From the NCBI RefSeq assembly GCF_022024115.1, contig NZ_CP091792.1, positions 868,001-932,000 on the forward strand: a stretch of DNA of 64,000 bases, written 5' to 3'. The translations under genes were made by a program, and so were the position numbers. Positions within the stretch are counted from its first letter, which is position 1. Each line of letters begins with the position of its first letter. Positions 18,048 through 27,881 of this stretch are shown piece after piece. The notes beneath the pieces are model-generated. The model was given only the letters and a program-made list of their open reading frames with translations, did no database searches and was not told the DNA's origin. Source of the stretch: Prevotella communis (GTDB lineage Bacteria; Bacteroidota; Bacteroidia; Bacteroidales; Bacteroidaceae).

Positions 18048-19796
18048 TTACAGAGGAAGAGTGATAACAAAACGGGCACCGGGACCTGCGTAAGTAGTAT
18101 CGAGGATTACCTCGCCCTTCATTCGGTGGGCTATCATTCTGCAGAGTGGCAGTCCCAGTCCCAATCCTTCCTTGAAATTATCAAGTTTGACGAATCGCTC
18201 GAAGATGTGTTCTGCTTCTTGAGGGTCAATGCCGCAACCAGTATCTTCTATGGCTATATATAGATGTTTACCTGTTAAAGATGTCTTTGCAAGGATATAG
18301 CCCTCGGTCGTGTTCTTAATGGCGTTGTCTATAAGCAGACTGACCATACGGTAAAGCATCTTCCTGTTAGTTGATATGGCGAATGAATCAGGTAGATTGT
18401 TTTCTATTTTGATTTCTACACCATGATTCAGTAGAGGTTGGTAGTCACCTGTTATTTCTAGCAGAAGCTGTTGAATGTCAACGGCTTCTGTTTTTATTTC
18501 TTCGCCAGAGTTTTCGTTGAGAGATATCTCTATGAGTTCATCAAACTGATTGGTAATGATATTGGTGTTCTTAATCACCATTTGCGAGATGTTTTTCAGC
18601 TCTTCTGCACACATCGTAATGTTACCGTCTGCGATAATCTGTGCAAATCCGGATATGATGTTGAGTGGAGTACGAACCTCGTGGCTCACATTGCGGATGA
18701 ATGCAGTTTTCATGTTGTCTGATTCTAGGGCATGTTCATAGGCCTTTTTCAGTTCCTTCATATGGCGTCGGCGAGCAAATGCAATATAGGATAATGCGCA
18801 GATGAGCATGGTAAGAATCAAGATGGTGACAATCATGTACACGGTGCGTGTATGAGCTGCCTCACGTTCAATCTCGTATAACTTTAACTCGTCCTCAATA
18901 CCTTTCATGCTATTGCTCAGAATGATATTGTCTATTGAGTCGTGTTCTTCAAGTTGAACCCGTAATGCCTCATAGGCTTCTTTCCATCTGCCTGCATTCT
19001 TGTAGAGGTTGATGCATATCTCGTTAGCGTCGTCTCCGAGTGTTTCTTTCGCCATCTTGATTGCCTTGTCCACATTGCCCTTGTAGGCCTCGTGATATAC
19101 TTCTATGGTGCGTCCGTGAATGGTGGTCTGCCCGCTATCAACCCCTTTCTTATATGCATTATAACCTTTCTCGAACTTTTCCATATCTCCTTGGTTATAA
19201 TAGCTGAGTAATCGGCGTGACTCAATATCAAACAGACGCTCAGGAGAATATTTGCGAGCTATTTCTGCAGCTTTCTCCAGCATTTCTATAGCTTCATTGG
19301 GATCGTCGTCCATCTCGACGTTGACAATGTTCATATAGATAGGAGGCATACTCTCATAGTAGCCATATTTCTCCATGAGTTCAATCACTTCATTGAAAGC
19401 TTTCTTTGCTCCCTCGTGGTTACCGCAATAACGATAGATATGCCCCATCATGTTGACAGCCATATACATCTCCTTGTCGAGTCCCTTTTCTCGCAACTCT
19501 TTCGATAACTTCTGTGCTTTCTTATAAGCTTCGAAGATATGCTGAGAGTTCATCAGAAAGACGATCTCGTTACATCGTTGGGTGTAGTACAGGTGCAGGT
19601 CGCCTTGCTTAAGTAAATAATCCTCAAGCTTGGTGACGGATTTAAAAAAGTCTGTACTATCACCTGTGTTGAATGCATTGCTCATCTCTGTGCGCATGGC
19701 CAGATAGGTGGAGTCGTTCTTACAGTCTCTGGACTGCACCGTGGTGATGCAGTTCAGAGAAAGTGTTATAAGTACTGTGATGTGTTTTAGGTTCAT
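18048..19796 (-). CDS. Sensor histidine kinase with N-terminal TPR region
   Basis: A 582-residue protein. It has a signal peptide, TPR-like helical repeats (about 30-300), one membrane segment (about 319-339), then a HisKA domain with phosphoacceptor His372 in VSHEVRTPLN and a HATPase domain with N box DNAIKNTTEG, G1 DTGCGID and G2 GLGLGLPLC. TPR-sensor kinases of this kind are common in Bacteroidetes and probably sense envelope or peptide signals. No response regulator is adjacent. It follows the DPP-IV gene on the same strand, 30 bp away. Confidence 0.9.
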   Translation of the reverse strand: MNLKHITVLITLSLNCITTVQSRDCKNDSTYLAMRTEMSNAFNTGDSTDFFKSVTKLEDYLLKQGDLHLYYTQRCNEIVFLMNSQHIFEAYKKAQKLSKELREKGLDKEMYMAVNMMGHIYRYCGNHEGAKKAFNEVIELMEKYGYYESMPPIYMNIVNVEMDDDPNEAIEMLEKAAEIARKYSPERLFDIESRRLLSYYNQGDMEKFEKGYNAYKKGVDSGQTTIHGRTIEVYHEAYKGNVDKAIKMAKETLGDDANEICINLYKNAGRWKEAYEALRVQLEEHDSIDNIILSNSMKGIEDELKLYEIEREAAHTRTVYMIVTILILTMLICALSYIAFARRRHMKELKKAYEHALESDNMKTAFIRNVSHEVRTPLNIISGFAQIIADGNITMCAEELKNISQMVIKNTNIITNQFDELIEISLNENSGEEIKTEAVDIQQLLLEITGDYQPLLNHGVEIKIENNLPDSFAISTNRKMLYRMVSLLIDNAIKNTTEGYILAKTSLTGKHLYIAIEDTGCGIDPQEAEHIFERFVKLDNFKEGLGLGLPLCRMIAHRMKGEVILDTTYAGPGARFVITLPL

Positions 19797-19826
19797 ATAG
19801 TCAGAAAGGTTTAGTTTTATGTTATG

Positions 19827-22001
19827 TTATTTTAGGTAGTCTTCGAAGTATTGCGTGATTCGTTCATGTAAGTGTACGCTGGCGTGTCCCCGCATGTTGT
19901 GCTCCTCTCCTGGATAGGCAAAGAAGTCGGGTTGCGTGCCGGCTTTGATACACGCATCGAGGAACGACAGACAGTGTTGGGGAACAACAGTGTTGTCGTT
20001 ATATCCAGTGATAATCTGGAGCTTTCCTTTCAGGTCTTTTGCTTTATTGATGAGGCTTGTCTTGGCATAGCCTTCTGGATTGTTCTGTGGTGTGCCCATA
20101 TAGCGTTCGCCATACATCACCTCATACCATTTCCAGTCGATGACAGGGCCACCTGCCACGCCCACTTTGAATACGTCAGGGTAGTTGGTAATGAGTGATA
20201 TGGTCATGAATCCACCGAATGACCATCCGTGAACACCAAGTCTGTTCATGTCGATGTAGGGTAGGGTGCGCAGATACTCCACACCTTTCATCTGGTCTTG
20301 CATCTCTATCTGTCCCAGTTGGTGGAATGTGGCCTGTTCAAACTCTCGTCCACGATTCTCTGAACCGCGATTATCCAGAATGAATACGATATAGCCTTTT
20401 TGCGCCATGTAGGTCTCCCATGAGCGACTTGCCCAGTGCCATGAGGCCTCGACATTATGAGCATGAGGACCGCCATAAACATAGACCACCGTGGGATATT
20501 TCTTTGTTATATCAAAGTCGTGCGGCTTCACCATACGCCAGTAGAGGTCTGTCATGCCGTCGGCCGCCTTAATGCTGCCACTCTCAAATATGGGCTGTAC
20601 ATAGTCTTTCCAAGGGTCCTCAGCCGTGAGTAGGTTTGAGATTCGAGGTTTGAAGTTTGAGATTTCTATTGCGTTAACTGTATTTGGCGTTGTAGGTGTG
20701 CTGTATTTTTCGTACAGTTTTGTGCCAGAGCTTGATAGTTTTCCCCAGTGTACGCCTTCTCCATTATCGAGTAATGTGCGCTTGAGTGTCTTGATGTTGA
20801 CTGCATACAAGTTGCTTTGCAGCGCATGTTTCTCATTAGAAGCAATGATGATGCTCTTGTCTTTCTGATTGAAACCCAGAACATCCATGACAACCCATAC
20901 GCCTTTAGTCAGCTGTTTGACCATCTCACCTTTTTTATTATATAGGTACAGGTGGTTGTAGCCGTCGCGTTGACTCTGCATCACAAAGAGGTTACTGTCC
21001 CAAGGCAGGAACACGATGGGATGCAGCGGCTCTACATATTTGTCGCTGGTCTCACGATAGAGCTCTGCTTTCTTGGCACCAGTGGTGGCATCATAGCTCA
21101 CAAGACGGCAATCATTCTGCTCACGGTTGAGCTCGAACATATAAATCGTCTTTGAGTCTGGACTCCATGCGATATTCGTAAAATAACGATTCGTTGGGTC
21201 GCCAGTCTGCAGATAGACCGTCTTCTGCGTTCCTAAATCATATACACCTACAGTGACTTTATGCGAAGTCATGCCTGCCATCGGATATTTGTCAGGCTCG
21301 TAGCTGGCAGAGCGAGGGAAGATATCTACCTGTGGATAATCGGTCACCATGCTCTGGTCCATGCGATAGAAAGCAAGATGCTGTCCGTCAGGACTCCAGA
21401 AAGTACCCTTCTCAATACCGAACTCGTTGCGGTGAACAGACTGTCCATAGACAATCTCGCGACTGCCGTCAGTAGAAAGCTGATGCTTCTTGCCTTGTCC
21501 GTCAGCAATAAAAAGCTGATCGTCTTCCACGTAAGCCGTAGCGCGTGATGTCTTATTCCAATCGTAGGCTGTCTGTCCGGAGATGCTGTCCTGCCAGACA
21601 ATCTTCTTCTTTCCGAAATCCAACAGGATGACAGACTTCTTGAAGCCCAGCATGACAAGTTTCTCGTTGGGGTAGGGGAATGTGGCATTCGTCAGTTGGC
21701 GCACGTAATGGTCATCATCACTGCCCGCCCATTTATTGATATCGTCGAGAGTAAACAGCAATGTCTTCTTGCCTGTCTTGGTGTCAATGGTGTAGCACTC
21801 CTCCACGTCTGTCTGAATCAGTTGGTCGCCCCACCATGTGAGGAAGATATTCTCAGGCCTCAGATTGTGGAAATTGGTGCCACCGAAGTTCAGGTCCTCC
21901 AGTGTGAAAAGCTTCTGTGCAGACATAGGTGCTGTCATTGCTGTAAAGAGAAGAATGGACGCTACATAGTGCGCCCATTGCTTAATATTATTCATCGTCA
22001 T
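19827..22001 (-). CDS. S9B family peptidase, dipeptidyl peptidase IV-like
   Basis: The start is at 22001 (MTMNNIKQW) or 21995 (MNNIKQW); the frame continues back to 22319 but that part lies over the methyltransferase gene and has no protease features. About 724 residues with signal peptide ending PMSAQ. A DPP-IV beta-propeller comes first, then the catalytic domain with Ser about 594 in GWSFGG, Asp in ITGYNDNTVVP and His in PGEEHNM. It removes X-Pro or X-Ala dipeptides in the periplasm, feeding peptide utilisation. A 7-bp-period repeat at 20634-20668 encodes EISNFKPRISNL inside the propeller. The start overlaps the rlmL-like gene by up to 14 bp. Confidence 0.9.
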   Translation of the reverse strand: MTMNNIKQWAHYVASILLFTAMTAPMSAQKLFTLEDLNFGGTNFHNLRPENIFLTWWGDQLIQTDVEECYTIDTKTGKKTLLFTLDDINKWAGSDDDHYVRQLTNATFPYPNEKLVMLGFKKSVILLDFGKKKIVWQDSISGQTAYDWNKTSRATAYVEDDQLFIADGQGKKHQLSTDGSREIVYGQSVHRNEFGIEKGTFWSPDGQHLAFYRMDQSMVTDYPQVDIFPRSASYEPDKYPMAGMTSHKVTVGVYDLGTQKTVYLQTGDPTNRYFTNIAWSPDSKTIYMFELNREQNDCRLVSYDATTGAKKAELYRETSDKYVEPLHPIVFLPWDSNLFVMQSQRDGYNHLYLYNKKGEMVKQLTKGVWVVMDVLGFNQKDKSIIIASNEKHALQSNLYAVNIKTLKRTLLDNGEGVHWGKLSSSGTKLYEKYSTPTTPNTVNAIEISNFKPRISNLLTAEDPWKDYVQPIFESGSIKAADGMTDLYWRMVKPHDFDITKKYPTVVYVYGGPHAHNVEASWHWASRSWETYMAQKGYIVFILDNRGSENRGREFEQATFHQLGQIEMQDQMKGVEYLRTLPYIDMNRLGVHGWSFGGFMTISLITNYPDVFKVGVAGGPVIDWKWYEVMYGERYMGTPQNNPEGYAKTSLINKAKDLKGKLQIITGYNDNTVVPQHCLSFLDACIKAGTQPDFFAYPGEEHNMRGHASVHLHERITQYFEDYLK
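20634..20668. repeat. 7-bp-period repeat inside the DPP-IV gene
   Basis: Units gtttgag, attcgag, gtttgaa, gtttgag, atttcta. Because 7 is not a multiple of 3, gain or loss of one unit would shift the frame. Confidence 0.8.
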
Positions 22002-23505
22002 GATTAAATCGCTTGTTTCGTTTTCCTCCACTGCGGTCGAAACGCTCGTGTCCGCCGCGGTTAGGACTGTCACTATATTTCTTTCCCCTTCCGGAGAAAC
22101 TTGATTTGCCGGCATCCTTTGAGTAGCGGGGCTTTCTGTCTTCCCGGTCCTCTCTTCTTGGTCTTCTTTCTCCACGCTCTTCCTTCTTGAAGTCGTGTTT
22201 GTGGAAAGTAAATGAGCGGATATCGCTGCTCTCATTTTCCTCTTGTTCGTCCAGGCGCTGCTTGAACTCACGGTTTTTCTTGAAACGATGCTTCTCGGCC
22301 ATCTGACGCTTCTCGTCATCGGTCTTCACTACGCCGCCTTCGCTACGGAAATCCTTCAGTTTACCGTCAAAAATCTGGTACTTACGGAACTCACATTCCA
22401 ATGAGCCATTGTAAACAGGAATCTTGATAGATGGTTTCAGACCAATTTGCTCAAAGCACTCCTCACGGTAAGACAGAATCCATGCGTCGTTATTGAGGAA
22501 CTGATGCTTCAGTCGCTCACCAATCATACGATAGGTGCCCAGCAGGTCGGGCGTAGAGATACGCTCACCGTAGGGAGGGTTGCATACCAGGATGCTCTTC
22601 TCCTTGGGTTGTGTGAAGTTCTTGAAATCCTGCTCTTCCACAGTGATGTCTGCTGTCAGACCAGCGGCCTTCACATTCAGACGGGCAGTGTTCACAGCCT
22701 TGATATCTACGTCGTAGCCATAGATGTGATGTGTGAACTCACGCTCCTTAGAGTCGTCATTATAGATGTGGTCGAAGAGATCGGCATCAAAGTCTGGCCA
22801 TTTCTCAAAGGCATATTCCTTTCGGAACAAACCCGGAGCCATGTTGCGGGCGATGAGGGCTGCTTCGACGAGCAGTGTGCCAGAACCGCACATAGGGTCA
22901 ATAAAGTCGGTCTCACCCTTCCAGCCGGTCATCAGAATCATACCTGCTGCCAGTACTTCATTAAGGGGAGCCTCTACGCTTTCCTGGCGATAGCCACGGC
23001 GATGCAATGACTCACCAGAAGAGTCCAGACAGAGCGTACACTCGCTCTTGCCAGGTGCTACGTCTGCGATATGAATATGCAGACGCAAGTCTGGATTGGC
23101 AACTGAAATGTTGGGGCGACTGCCAGTCTTCTCACGGAACTGATCCACAATAGCATCTTTTACTTTGTAGCTCACAAACTTTGAGTGGCGGAACTCTTCC
23201 GAGAATACCACAGAGTCAACAGCGAAGGTGCGGTCGTTATTCAAGTATTCAGTCCAATCGATTTTTTTAATTTCTTCGTAGACATCATCAGCACTTTGTG
23301 CTTTGAAATGCGCGATGGGTTTCAGAATCTTGATGGCTGTATGCAGCGAGAAATTGGCGCGATACATCATCTCCTTATTACCCGTAAACGACACCATGCG
23401 TCTACCTATTTGCACGTTGTTGGCACCCAGTTGTGTCAACTCTTTCGCCAGCACAGGTTCCAGTCCCATGAACGTTTTGGCGATTAATTCGAATTCGTTT
23501 TCCAT
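21988..23505 (-). CDS. rlmL: THUMP-domain rRNA (guanine-N2)-methyltransferase, RlmL N-terminal type
   Basis: A 505-residue protein. A ferredoxin-like plus THUMP region (about 1-160) is followed by a class I methyltransferase with DPMCGSGTLLVEAALIAR and catalytic motif NPPYGER at 309-315. In E. coli RlmL makes m2G2445 in 23S rRNA as part of a fusion with RlmK; here the RlmK half is absent, as in other Bacteroidetes. The last 100 or so residues are a highly charged Arg/Lys/Glu/Asp tail, probably disordered and RNA-binding. Symbol assigned by similarity. First gene of an operon with the DPP-IV and kinase genes. Confidence 0.85.
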   Translation of the reverse strand: MENEFELIAKTFMGLEPVLAKELTQLGANNVQIGRRMVSFTGNKEMMYRANFSLHTAIKILKPIAHFKAQSADDVYEEIKKIDWTEYLNNDRTFAVDSVVFSEEFRHSKFVSYKVKDAIVDQFREKTGSRPNISVANPDLRLHIHIADVAPGKSECTLCLDSSGESLHRRGYRQESVEAPLNEVLAAGMILMTGWKGETDFIDPMCGSGTLLVEAALIARNMAPGLFRKEYAFEKWPDFDADLFDHIYNDDSKEREFTHHIYGYDVDIKAVNTARLNVKAAGLTADITVEEQDFKNFTQPKEKSILVCNPPYGERISTPDLLGTYRMIGERLKHQFLNNDAWILSYREECFEQIGLKPSIKIPVYNGSLECEFRKYQIFDGKLKDFRSEGGVVKTDDEKRQMAEKHRFKKNREFKQRLDEQEENESSDIRSFTFHKHDFKKEERGERRPRREDREDRKPRYSKDAGKSSFSGRGKKYSDSPNRGGHERFDRSGGKRNKRFNHDDE

Positions 23506-23525
23506 TTTTATTATGATTTCGTTTG

Positions 23526-23556
23526 CAAATATACAGAAAAACAGAATAAAAACAAA
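23526..23556 (-). promoter_or_regulatory. Promoter of the rlmL operon
   Basis: On the minus strand TTTG (23553-23556), 19 bp, TATATTTG (23526-23533), about 20 bp before the start codon. Confidence 0.7.
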
Positions 23557-23573
23557 ATTAATAGTGATTTTTT

Positions 23574-23603
23574 TTTGCGTTTCGGGAAATATTTGTACTT
23601 TTG
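23574..23603 (+). promoter_or_regulatory. Promoter of the 23611 histidine kinase
   Basis: TTTG (23574-23577), 18 bp, TACTTTTG (23596-23603). The predicted transcript start coincides with the first usable ATG (23611). Confidence 0.6.
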
Positions 23604-23610
23604 CACTTAT

Positions 23611-24858
23611 ATGATAAACCTAACGATAAATATTGCTCTTGACATACAGTTTCTGAATATGTTACCACACGTGCTTCTCGTACTTGTGATTATATCGTTG
23701 GGCGTAGTCCTATGGTATCAGATTAGGGCTGGTAAGCAACTGAAGTCGGAGTTGCAGATGTTGGACAAACTTGGTAAGCACAATGTAGAGTACGAGTTCG
23801 TGCTTGGTACCATGAAATTGTCTATCTGGCATCTTGATGTGAAGACTGGTAAGTTTACCTTTGAGCATGATTTCCGTGAAAAAGGTAATAATTATATCAA
23901 TGTTGACGGTATGGCTATGGGAGACAGTCTTTTGCCACTGGACCCGCATGATACTGAACGCGTGCGACAGTCCTTGGCAGATTTGTGCGATGGTCATTCT
24001 TCTGCCTATCATGAGATTTACCGGGTTTTGGTACCTTATGATAACTCTTTTTATTGGGAAGAAAGTTATGCCACAGTGGCTGCACGTGACGTAGATGGTA
24101 AACCTGTTAAAATCGTAGGAACCACCCAGTGTATTGATGACCGGAAGGCATTGGAGGACGCATTGGTAAAGGCACGTAATCGTGCAGAAGAGAGTGACCG
24201 TCTGAAGACTGCATTCATTGCCAATATGAGTCATGAGATTCGTACCCCACTGAATGCTATCGTTGGTTTTACTAGTGTGTTGCCTGATATTGATGATCAG
24301 GATGAACGTAAGAGCCTTTTAGACTTGATTCACGAGAATACGCAGAAGTTGTTGCGTATTGTTGATGATGTGGTGAATATCTCGAAGATTGAATCCGGTC
24401 AGGAACAGCTGGTCATGACGACATTCGACTTGAATACGTTGTTGGCAGAGGCTATGGCAGTTTTTGCTGAAAAGTTACCATCGGGTGTGAAGTTGGATAT
24501 CAGTTTTGCTCAGGATGCACTGTCTATTACCACTGATATGATTCGTCTGAGTACTATTGCCAATCATCTCATTTCCAATGCGATGAAGTTTACGCAGCAA
24601 GGTTCTATTGTCGTAGGCTATGACAATCCCGTTGATGGTCGTGTATGTATCTGGGTGCGTGATACTGGTAAGGGTATTGCAGAGGAGAATCTGGAACGTA
24701 TCTTTGAACGTTTCTACAAAGTGGATGAATTTATTCCGGGTGCTGGCTTAGGACTGAGTATCTGTCGTGTGATGGCTTCCAGCCTTGGTGGAAGTGTTAC
24801 AGTAGAGTCAAAACTAGGCGAGGGTTCTATCTTCAGGGTAGATATTCCTATCAAGTAA
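23611..24858 (+). CDS. PAS-containing sensor histidine kinase
   Basis: The start is set at 23611 (MINLTINIALD), 7 bp after the -7 box; 23659 (MLPHVLLVLVI) is an alternative that gives a normal leader. About 415 residues. One membrane segment lies near residues 18-37, then a PAS-like domain (about 60-185), a HisKA domain with NMSHEIRTPLNAIVG and a HATPase domain with DTGKGIAEEN and GLGLSICRV. It has no large periplasmic part, so it probably senses through the PAS domain or the membrane. There is no adjacent response regulator. It converges on gpsA. Confidence 0.9.
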   Translation: MINLTINIALDIQFLNMLPHVLLVLVIISLGVVLWYQIRAGKQLKSELQMLDKLGKHNVEYEFVLGTMKLSIWHLDVKTGKFTFEHDFREKGNNYINVDGMAMGDSLLPLDPHDTERVRQSLADLCDGHSSAYHEIYRVLVPYDNSFYWEESYATVAARDVDGKPVKIVGTTQCIDDRKALEDALVKARNRAEESDRLKTAFIANMSHEIRTPLNAIVGFTSVLPDIDDQDERKSLLDLIHENTQKLLRIVDDVVNISKIESGQEQLVMTTFDLNTLLAEAMAVFAEKLPSGVKLDISFAQDALSITTDMIRLSTIANHLISNAMKFTQQGSIVVGYDNPVDGRVCIWVRDTGKGIAEENLERIFERFYKVDEFIPGAGLGLSICRVMASSLGGSVTVESKLGEGSIFRVDIPIK

Positions 24859-24877
24859 ATTCGAAGCGAATAAATAC

Positions 24878-25873
24878 TTAGCGGAACGAGTCTGTCAGCA
24901 GCTTAATCTCAATCTTTGGTGCAATACGTTCGTAGAGGATGTTGTAAACGGCATCCAGGATAGGCATGTTAACGTGCCAATGGCGGTTGATTTCCTTCAT
25001 ACACTTAGTGCCGAAGTAACCCTCGGCAATCATCTCCATCTCCATCTGGGCACTTTTCACGCTATAACCTTTACCAATCATCGTTCCGAAAACACGGTTG
25101 CGCGAAAAGTTCGAGTAGCCCGTCACTAATAGGTCGCCTAAGTAAACACTATCATAGACATTGCGCTCAATGGGGTGCACACTTTGCAGGAAACGAGCCA
25201 TCTCCTGCACGGCATTGGCTATAAGTACGGCCTGGAAATTATCTCCAAATTTCAGACCATTGCAGATACCTGCCGCAATGGCATAGACATTCTTCAGAAC
25301 GCTGGAGTATTCTATGCCGATAACATCGGTTGATGTCTTTGTCTTGATAAACTGGCTGTTCAGTATTTCTGCAAAGGATTGGGCCTTCTCCATGTCTGAA
25401 CATCCTACAGTAAGGTAACTCAATCGCTCCAGTGCCACCTCTTCTGCATGACTGGGACCGCCAATGCAGGCCAGGTTGTCGTGTGGCACATCGAATACCT
25501 GATGGAAGTACTCTGTACAAATCAGGTTCTCATCGGGCACAATACCCTTGATAGCTGTTACGATGAATTTATCCTTCAGTCTCACCTTCAGTTTCTTCAG
25601 GTGATTTTTTAAATAAGGTGAAGGCACTACGAACACCAAGGTGTCGTAGGCCTCCACAATTTTATTGAGATCGCTGTTGAAATTAATCTCGTGAACGTCA
25701 AAATGCACGCTGGTCAGGTAACTGGGGTTGTGACTCAGTCGTCTGAAGTCCTCTATCTGGTCATCGCGACGCATATACCAACCAATGTGGTGCGTGTGCT
25801 GCACTACAATCTTGGCAATGGCTGTAGCCCATGAGCCTCCACCGATTATTGCTATCTTACCGCAGTCGTACAT
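24878..25873 (-). CDS. gpsA: Glycerol-3-phosphate dehydrogenase [NAD(P)+]
   Basis: A 331-residue protein, normal length. It reduces dihydroxyacetone phosphate to sn-glycerol 3-phosphate for phospholipid synthesis. The N-terminal nucleotide site is IAIIGGGSWATAIAK, VTAIKGI and GGPSHAEEV follow, and the catalytic Lys is in EYSSVLKNVYAIAAGI. It follows lysS after 20 bp on the same strand. In Bacteroides, as I recall, pgi comes next; here a convergent kinase gene takes that place. Confidence 0.95.
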   Translation of the reverse strand: MYDCGKIAIIGGGSWATAIAKIVVQHTHHIGWYMRRDDQIEDFRRLSHNPSYLTSVHFDVHEINFNSDLNKIVEAYDTLVFVVPSPYLKNHLKKLKVRLKDKFIVTAIKGIVPDENLICTEYFHQVFDVPHDNLACIGGPSHAEEVALERLSYLTVGCSDMEKAQSFAEILNSQFIKTKTSTDVIGIEYSSVLKNVYAIAAGICNGLKFGDNFQAVLIANAVQEMARFLQSVHPIERNVYDSVYLGDLLVTGYSNFSRNRVFGTMIGKGYSVKSAQMEMEMIAEGYFGTKCMKEINRHWHVNMPILDAVYNILYERIAPKIEIKLLTDSFR

Positions 25874-25877
25874 GGTT

Positions 25878-25898
25878 CTTTGAACTTTGAACTTTAAG
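25878..25898. repeat. 7-bp-period repeat between lysS and gpsA
   Basis: Units ctttgaa, ctttgaa, ctttaag fill the 20-bp gap between the two genes and overlap the end of lysS. Confidence 0.7.
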
Positions 25899-27681
25899 CT
25901 TGCGCCTTATCAATCCAACTCTGAACCTCGTCCAGAGATGGCTTCTCGTAGTTCAGCTTGAACTTCTTGTTGATCTCGCCAATCTTCTGCTGCAAGCCCT
26001 GAGCTTTCTCGTCCTTGATGTCCTGGATGAGATAGAAACCAGCCTTACGCAGCACATAAGCCCAGTTCTCGGGTACGCCAATAGCTTCCCATTCCTGGAT
26101 GCTGCTCTGAGGAGCCTTCTTCTCGGGCTTCATCTGTGGGAACAGCATCACCTCACCAATGGCGAACTTACCTGTGAGCAGCATCACCAGACGGTCGATA
26201 CCGATACCGATACCGAAGGTGGGAGGCATGCCATACTGCAGAGCGCGCAGGAAGTCGTGGTCGATAATCATAGCCTCGTCATCGCCCTTGTCAGCAAGTT
26301 TCATCTGCTCTACGAAACGCTCCTCCTGATCGATAGGATCGTTGAGCTCAGAGTAGGCGTTAGCCAGTTCCTTACCATTAACCATCAGCTCGAAACGCTC
26401 GGTGAGCCCGGGCTTACTGCGGTGCATCTTGGTAAGAGGTGACATCTCGACGGGATAGTCAGTAATGAAAGTGGGCTGGATGAAGGTACCCTCGCAGAAC
26501 TCACCAAAGAGTTCGTCGATGAGCTTACCCTTACCCATGGTCTCGTCAACCTCCATGCCCTTAGACTTGCAGAATGCACGAATCTCATCCTCAGTCTTAC
26601 CGTCGCAGTCGAAACCGGTCTTCTCCTTGATAGCATCGAGGATTGGCAGACGGCGGAATGGAGCGCGGAATGAGATAACCTTGCCGTCGATCTCCACCTC
26701 AGGCTTGCCGTTCACTGCTGTACAAATCTCCTCCAGCATCTTCTCGGTGAAGTCCATACCCCACAGCAGGTCCTTATAGCTCACGTAGAGCTCCATGCAG
26801 GTGAACTCTGGGTTGTGGGTCTTATCCATACCCTCATTGCGGAAGTTCTTACCCATCTCGTAAACACCCTCGAAGCCACCGACGATGAGGCGCTTCAGGT
26901 AAAGCTCTGTGGCAATACGCATGTACATGTCCTGGTTCAGGGCATTGAAGTGGGTGATGAATGGGCGGGCTGATGCACCACCTGCGATGTTCTGCAAAAT
27001 AGGTGTGTCAACTTCTGTATAGCCTGCATCATCAAGGATGCGACGCATGGTGCGGATGATGGTAGCACGCTTGAGGAAGGTCTCTTTAACACCAGCATTC
27101 ACAATCAGGTCAACATAGCGCTGACGATAACGCAATTCTGGGTCATCGAATGCGTCATATACCTTACCGTCAGCATCAGTCTTCACCACAGGCAGTGGCT
27201 TCAGACTCTTGCTCAATACGGTCAGTTCCATCACATGAACACTGATTTCTCCAGTCTTTGTGCGGAATACGTATCCTTTTACACCGATGAAATCACCCAG
27301 GTCAAGCAGCTTCTTGAAAACAATGTTGTAAAGGTCCTTGTTCTCGTCGGGGCAGATGGCATCACGCTGTACGTATACCTGAATACGACCCTTAGAGTCC
27401 TGCAACTTGGCAAAGGCAGCCTTACCCATGATGCTCTTGCTCATGATGCGGCCGGCAATACTTACCATACGGCTGTTCTCCGGTGTAGGCGTCTCGCGTA
27501 CATCGTTGCCTTCCTCATCTTTTCCGATGACGGGTAAGTCCTCAAAGTTTTCAATAATATCTGTGCTCCATGCATTTACGGGATACTCTGCGGCAGGGTA
27601 GGGGTTGATGCCCATCTTGCGCAGCTCGTCGAGCGACTGTCGACGGAGAATTTCTTGTTCACTCAGTTCAAGTATGTTCAT
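25894..27681 (-). CDS. lysS: Lysine-tRNA ligase, class II
   Basis: A 595-residue protein. An OB-fold anticodon domain (about 50-190) precedes the class II core with motif 2 around FRNEGMDKTHNPEFTCMEL and motif 3 with GIGIGIDRLVMLLTG. About 80 residues after motif 3 (from QSSIQEWEAIG) form a helical extension, so the protein is longer than the roughly 500-residue E. coli enzyme; this extension is usual in Bacteroidetes as far as I recall. It is first of the lysS-gpsA operon and has a good promoter. Confidence 0.97.
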   Translation of the reverse strand: MNILELSEQEILRRQSLDELRKMGINPYPAAEYPVNAWSTDIIENFEDLPVIGKDEEGNDVRETPTPENSRMVSIAGRIMSKSIMGKAAFAKLQDSKGRIQVYVQRDAICPDENKDLYNIVFKKLLDLGDFIGVKGYVFRTKTGEISVHVMELTVLSKSLKPLPVVKTDADGKVYDAFDDPELRYRQRYVDLIVNAGVKETFLKRATIIRTMRRILDDAGYTEVDTPILQNIAGGASARPFITHFNALNQDMYMRIATELYLKRLIVGGFEGVYEMGKNFRNEGMDKTHNPEFTCMELYVSYKDLLWGMDFTEKMLEEICTAVNGKPEVEIDGKVISFRAPFRRLPILDAIKEKTGFDCDGKTEDEIRAFCKSKGMEVDETMGKGKLIDELFGEFCEGTFIQPTFITDYPVEMSPLTKMHRSKPGLTERFELMVNGKELANAYSELNDPIDQEERFVEQMKLADKGDDEAMIIDHDFLRALQYGMPPTFGIGIGIDRLVMLLTGKFAIGEVMLFPQMKPEKKAPQSSIQEWEAIGVPENWAYVLRKAGFYLIQDIKDEKAQGLQQKIGEINKKFKLNYEKPSLDEVQSWIDKAQA

Positions 27682-27712
27682 GTCTTATATTCGAATATTT
27701 GCAATTTGGGTG

Positions 27713-27743
27713 CAAAGTTACGAATAAATGAGTGAAATGCAAA
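27713..27743 (-). promoter_or_regulatory. Promoter of lysS-gpsA
   Basis: On the minus strand TTTG (27740-27743), 19 bp, TAACTTTG (27713-27720). A second TAACTTTG on the same strand lies at 27796-27803. Confidence 0.7.
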
Positions 27744-27846
27744 AGGAAAACAAGTTTTTCTTTTCATTTCCGAGTGAAAGTAACTTCGGTTAGGCCAAAG
27801 TTACGAAAAAAAGAATAGATTCGCCAATTTTATTTGTTTTTTTTAG

Positions 27847-27854
27847 TATCTTTG
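27847..27854 (+). promoter_or_regulatory. -7 element of the 27882 gene
   Basis: TATCTTTG 27 bp before the start codon; no -33 TTTG at the right distance. Confidence 0.45.
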
Positions 27855-27881
27855 TGCCCTGAAACAAAATAATAAGAAAGA

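Noticed and set aside
22002-22319. N-terminal extension of the DPP-IV frame
   Set aside because: Covers the end of the methyltransferase gene and has Arg/Ser-rich sequence; a signal peptide starts at 22001/21995.
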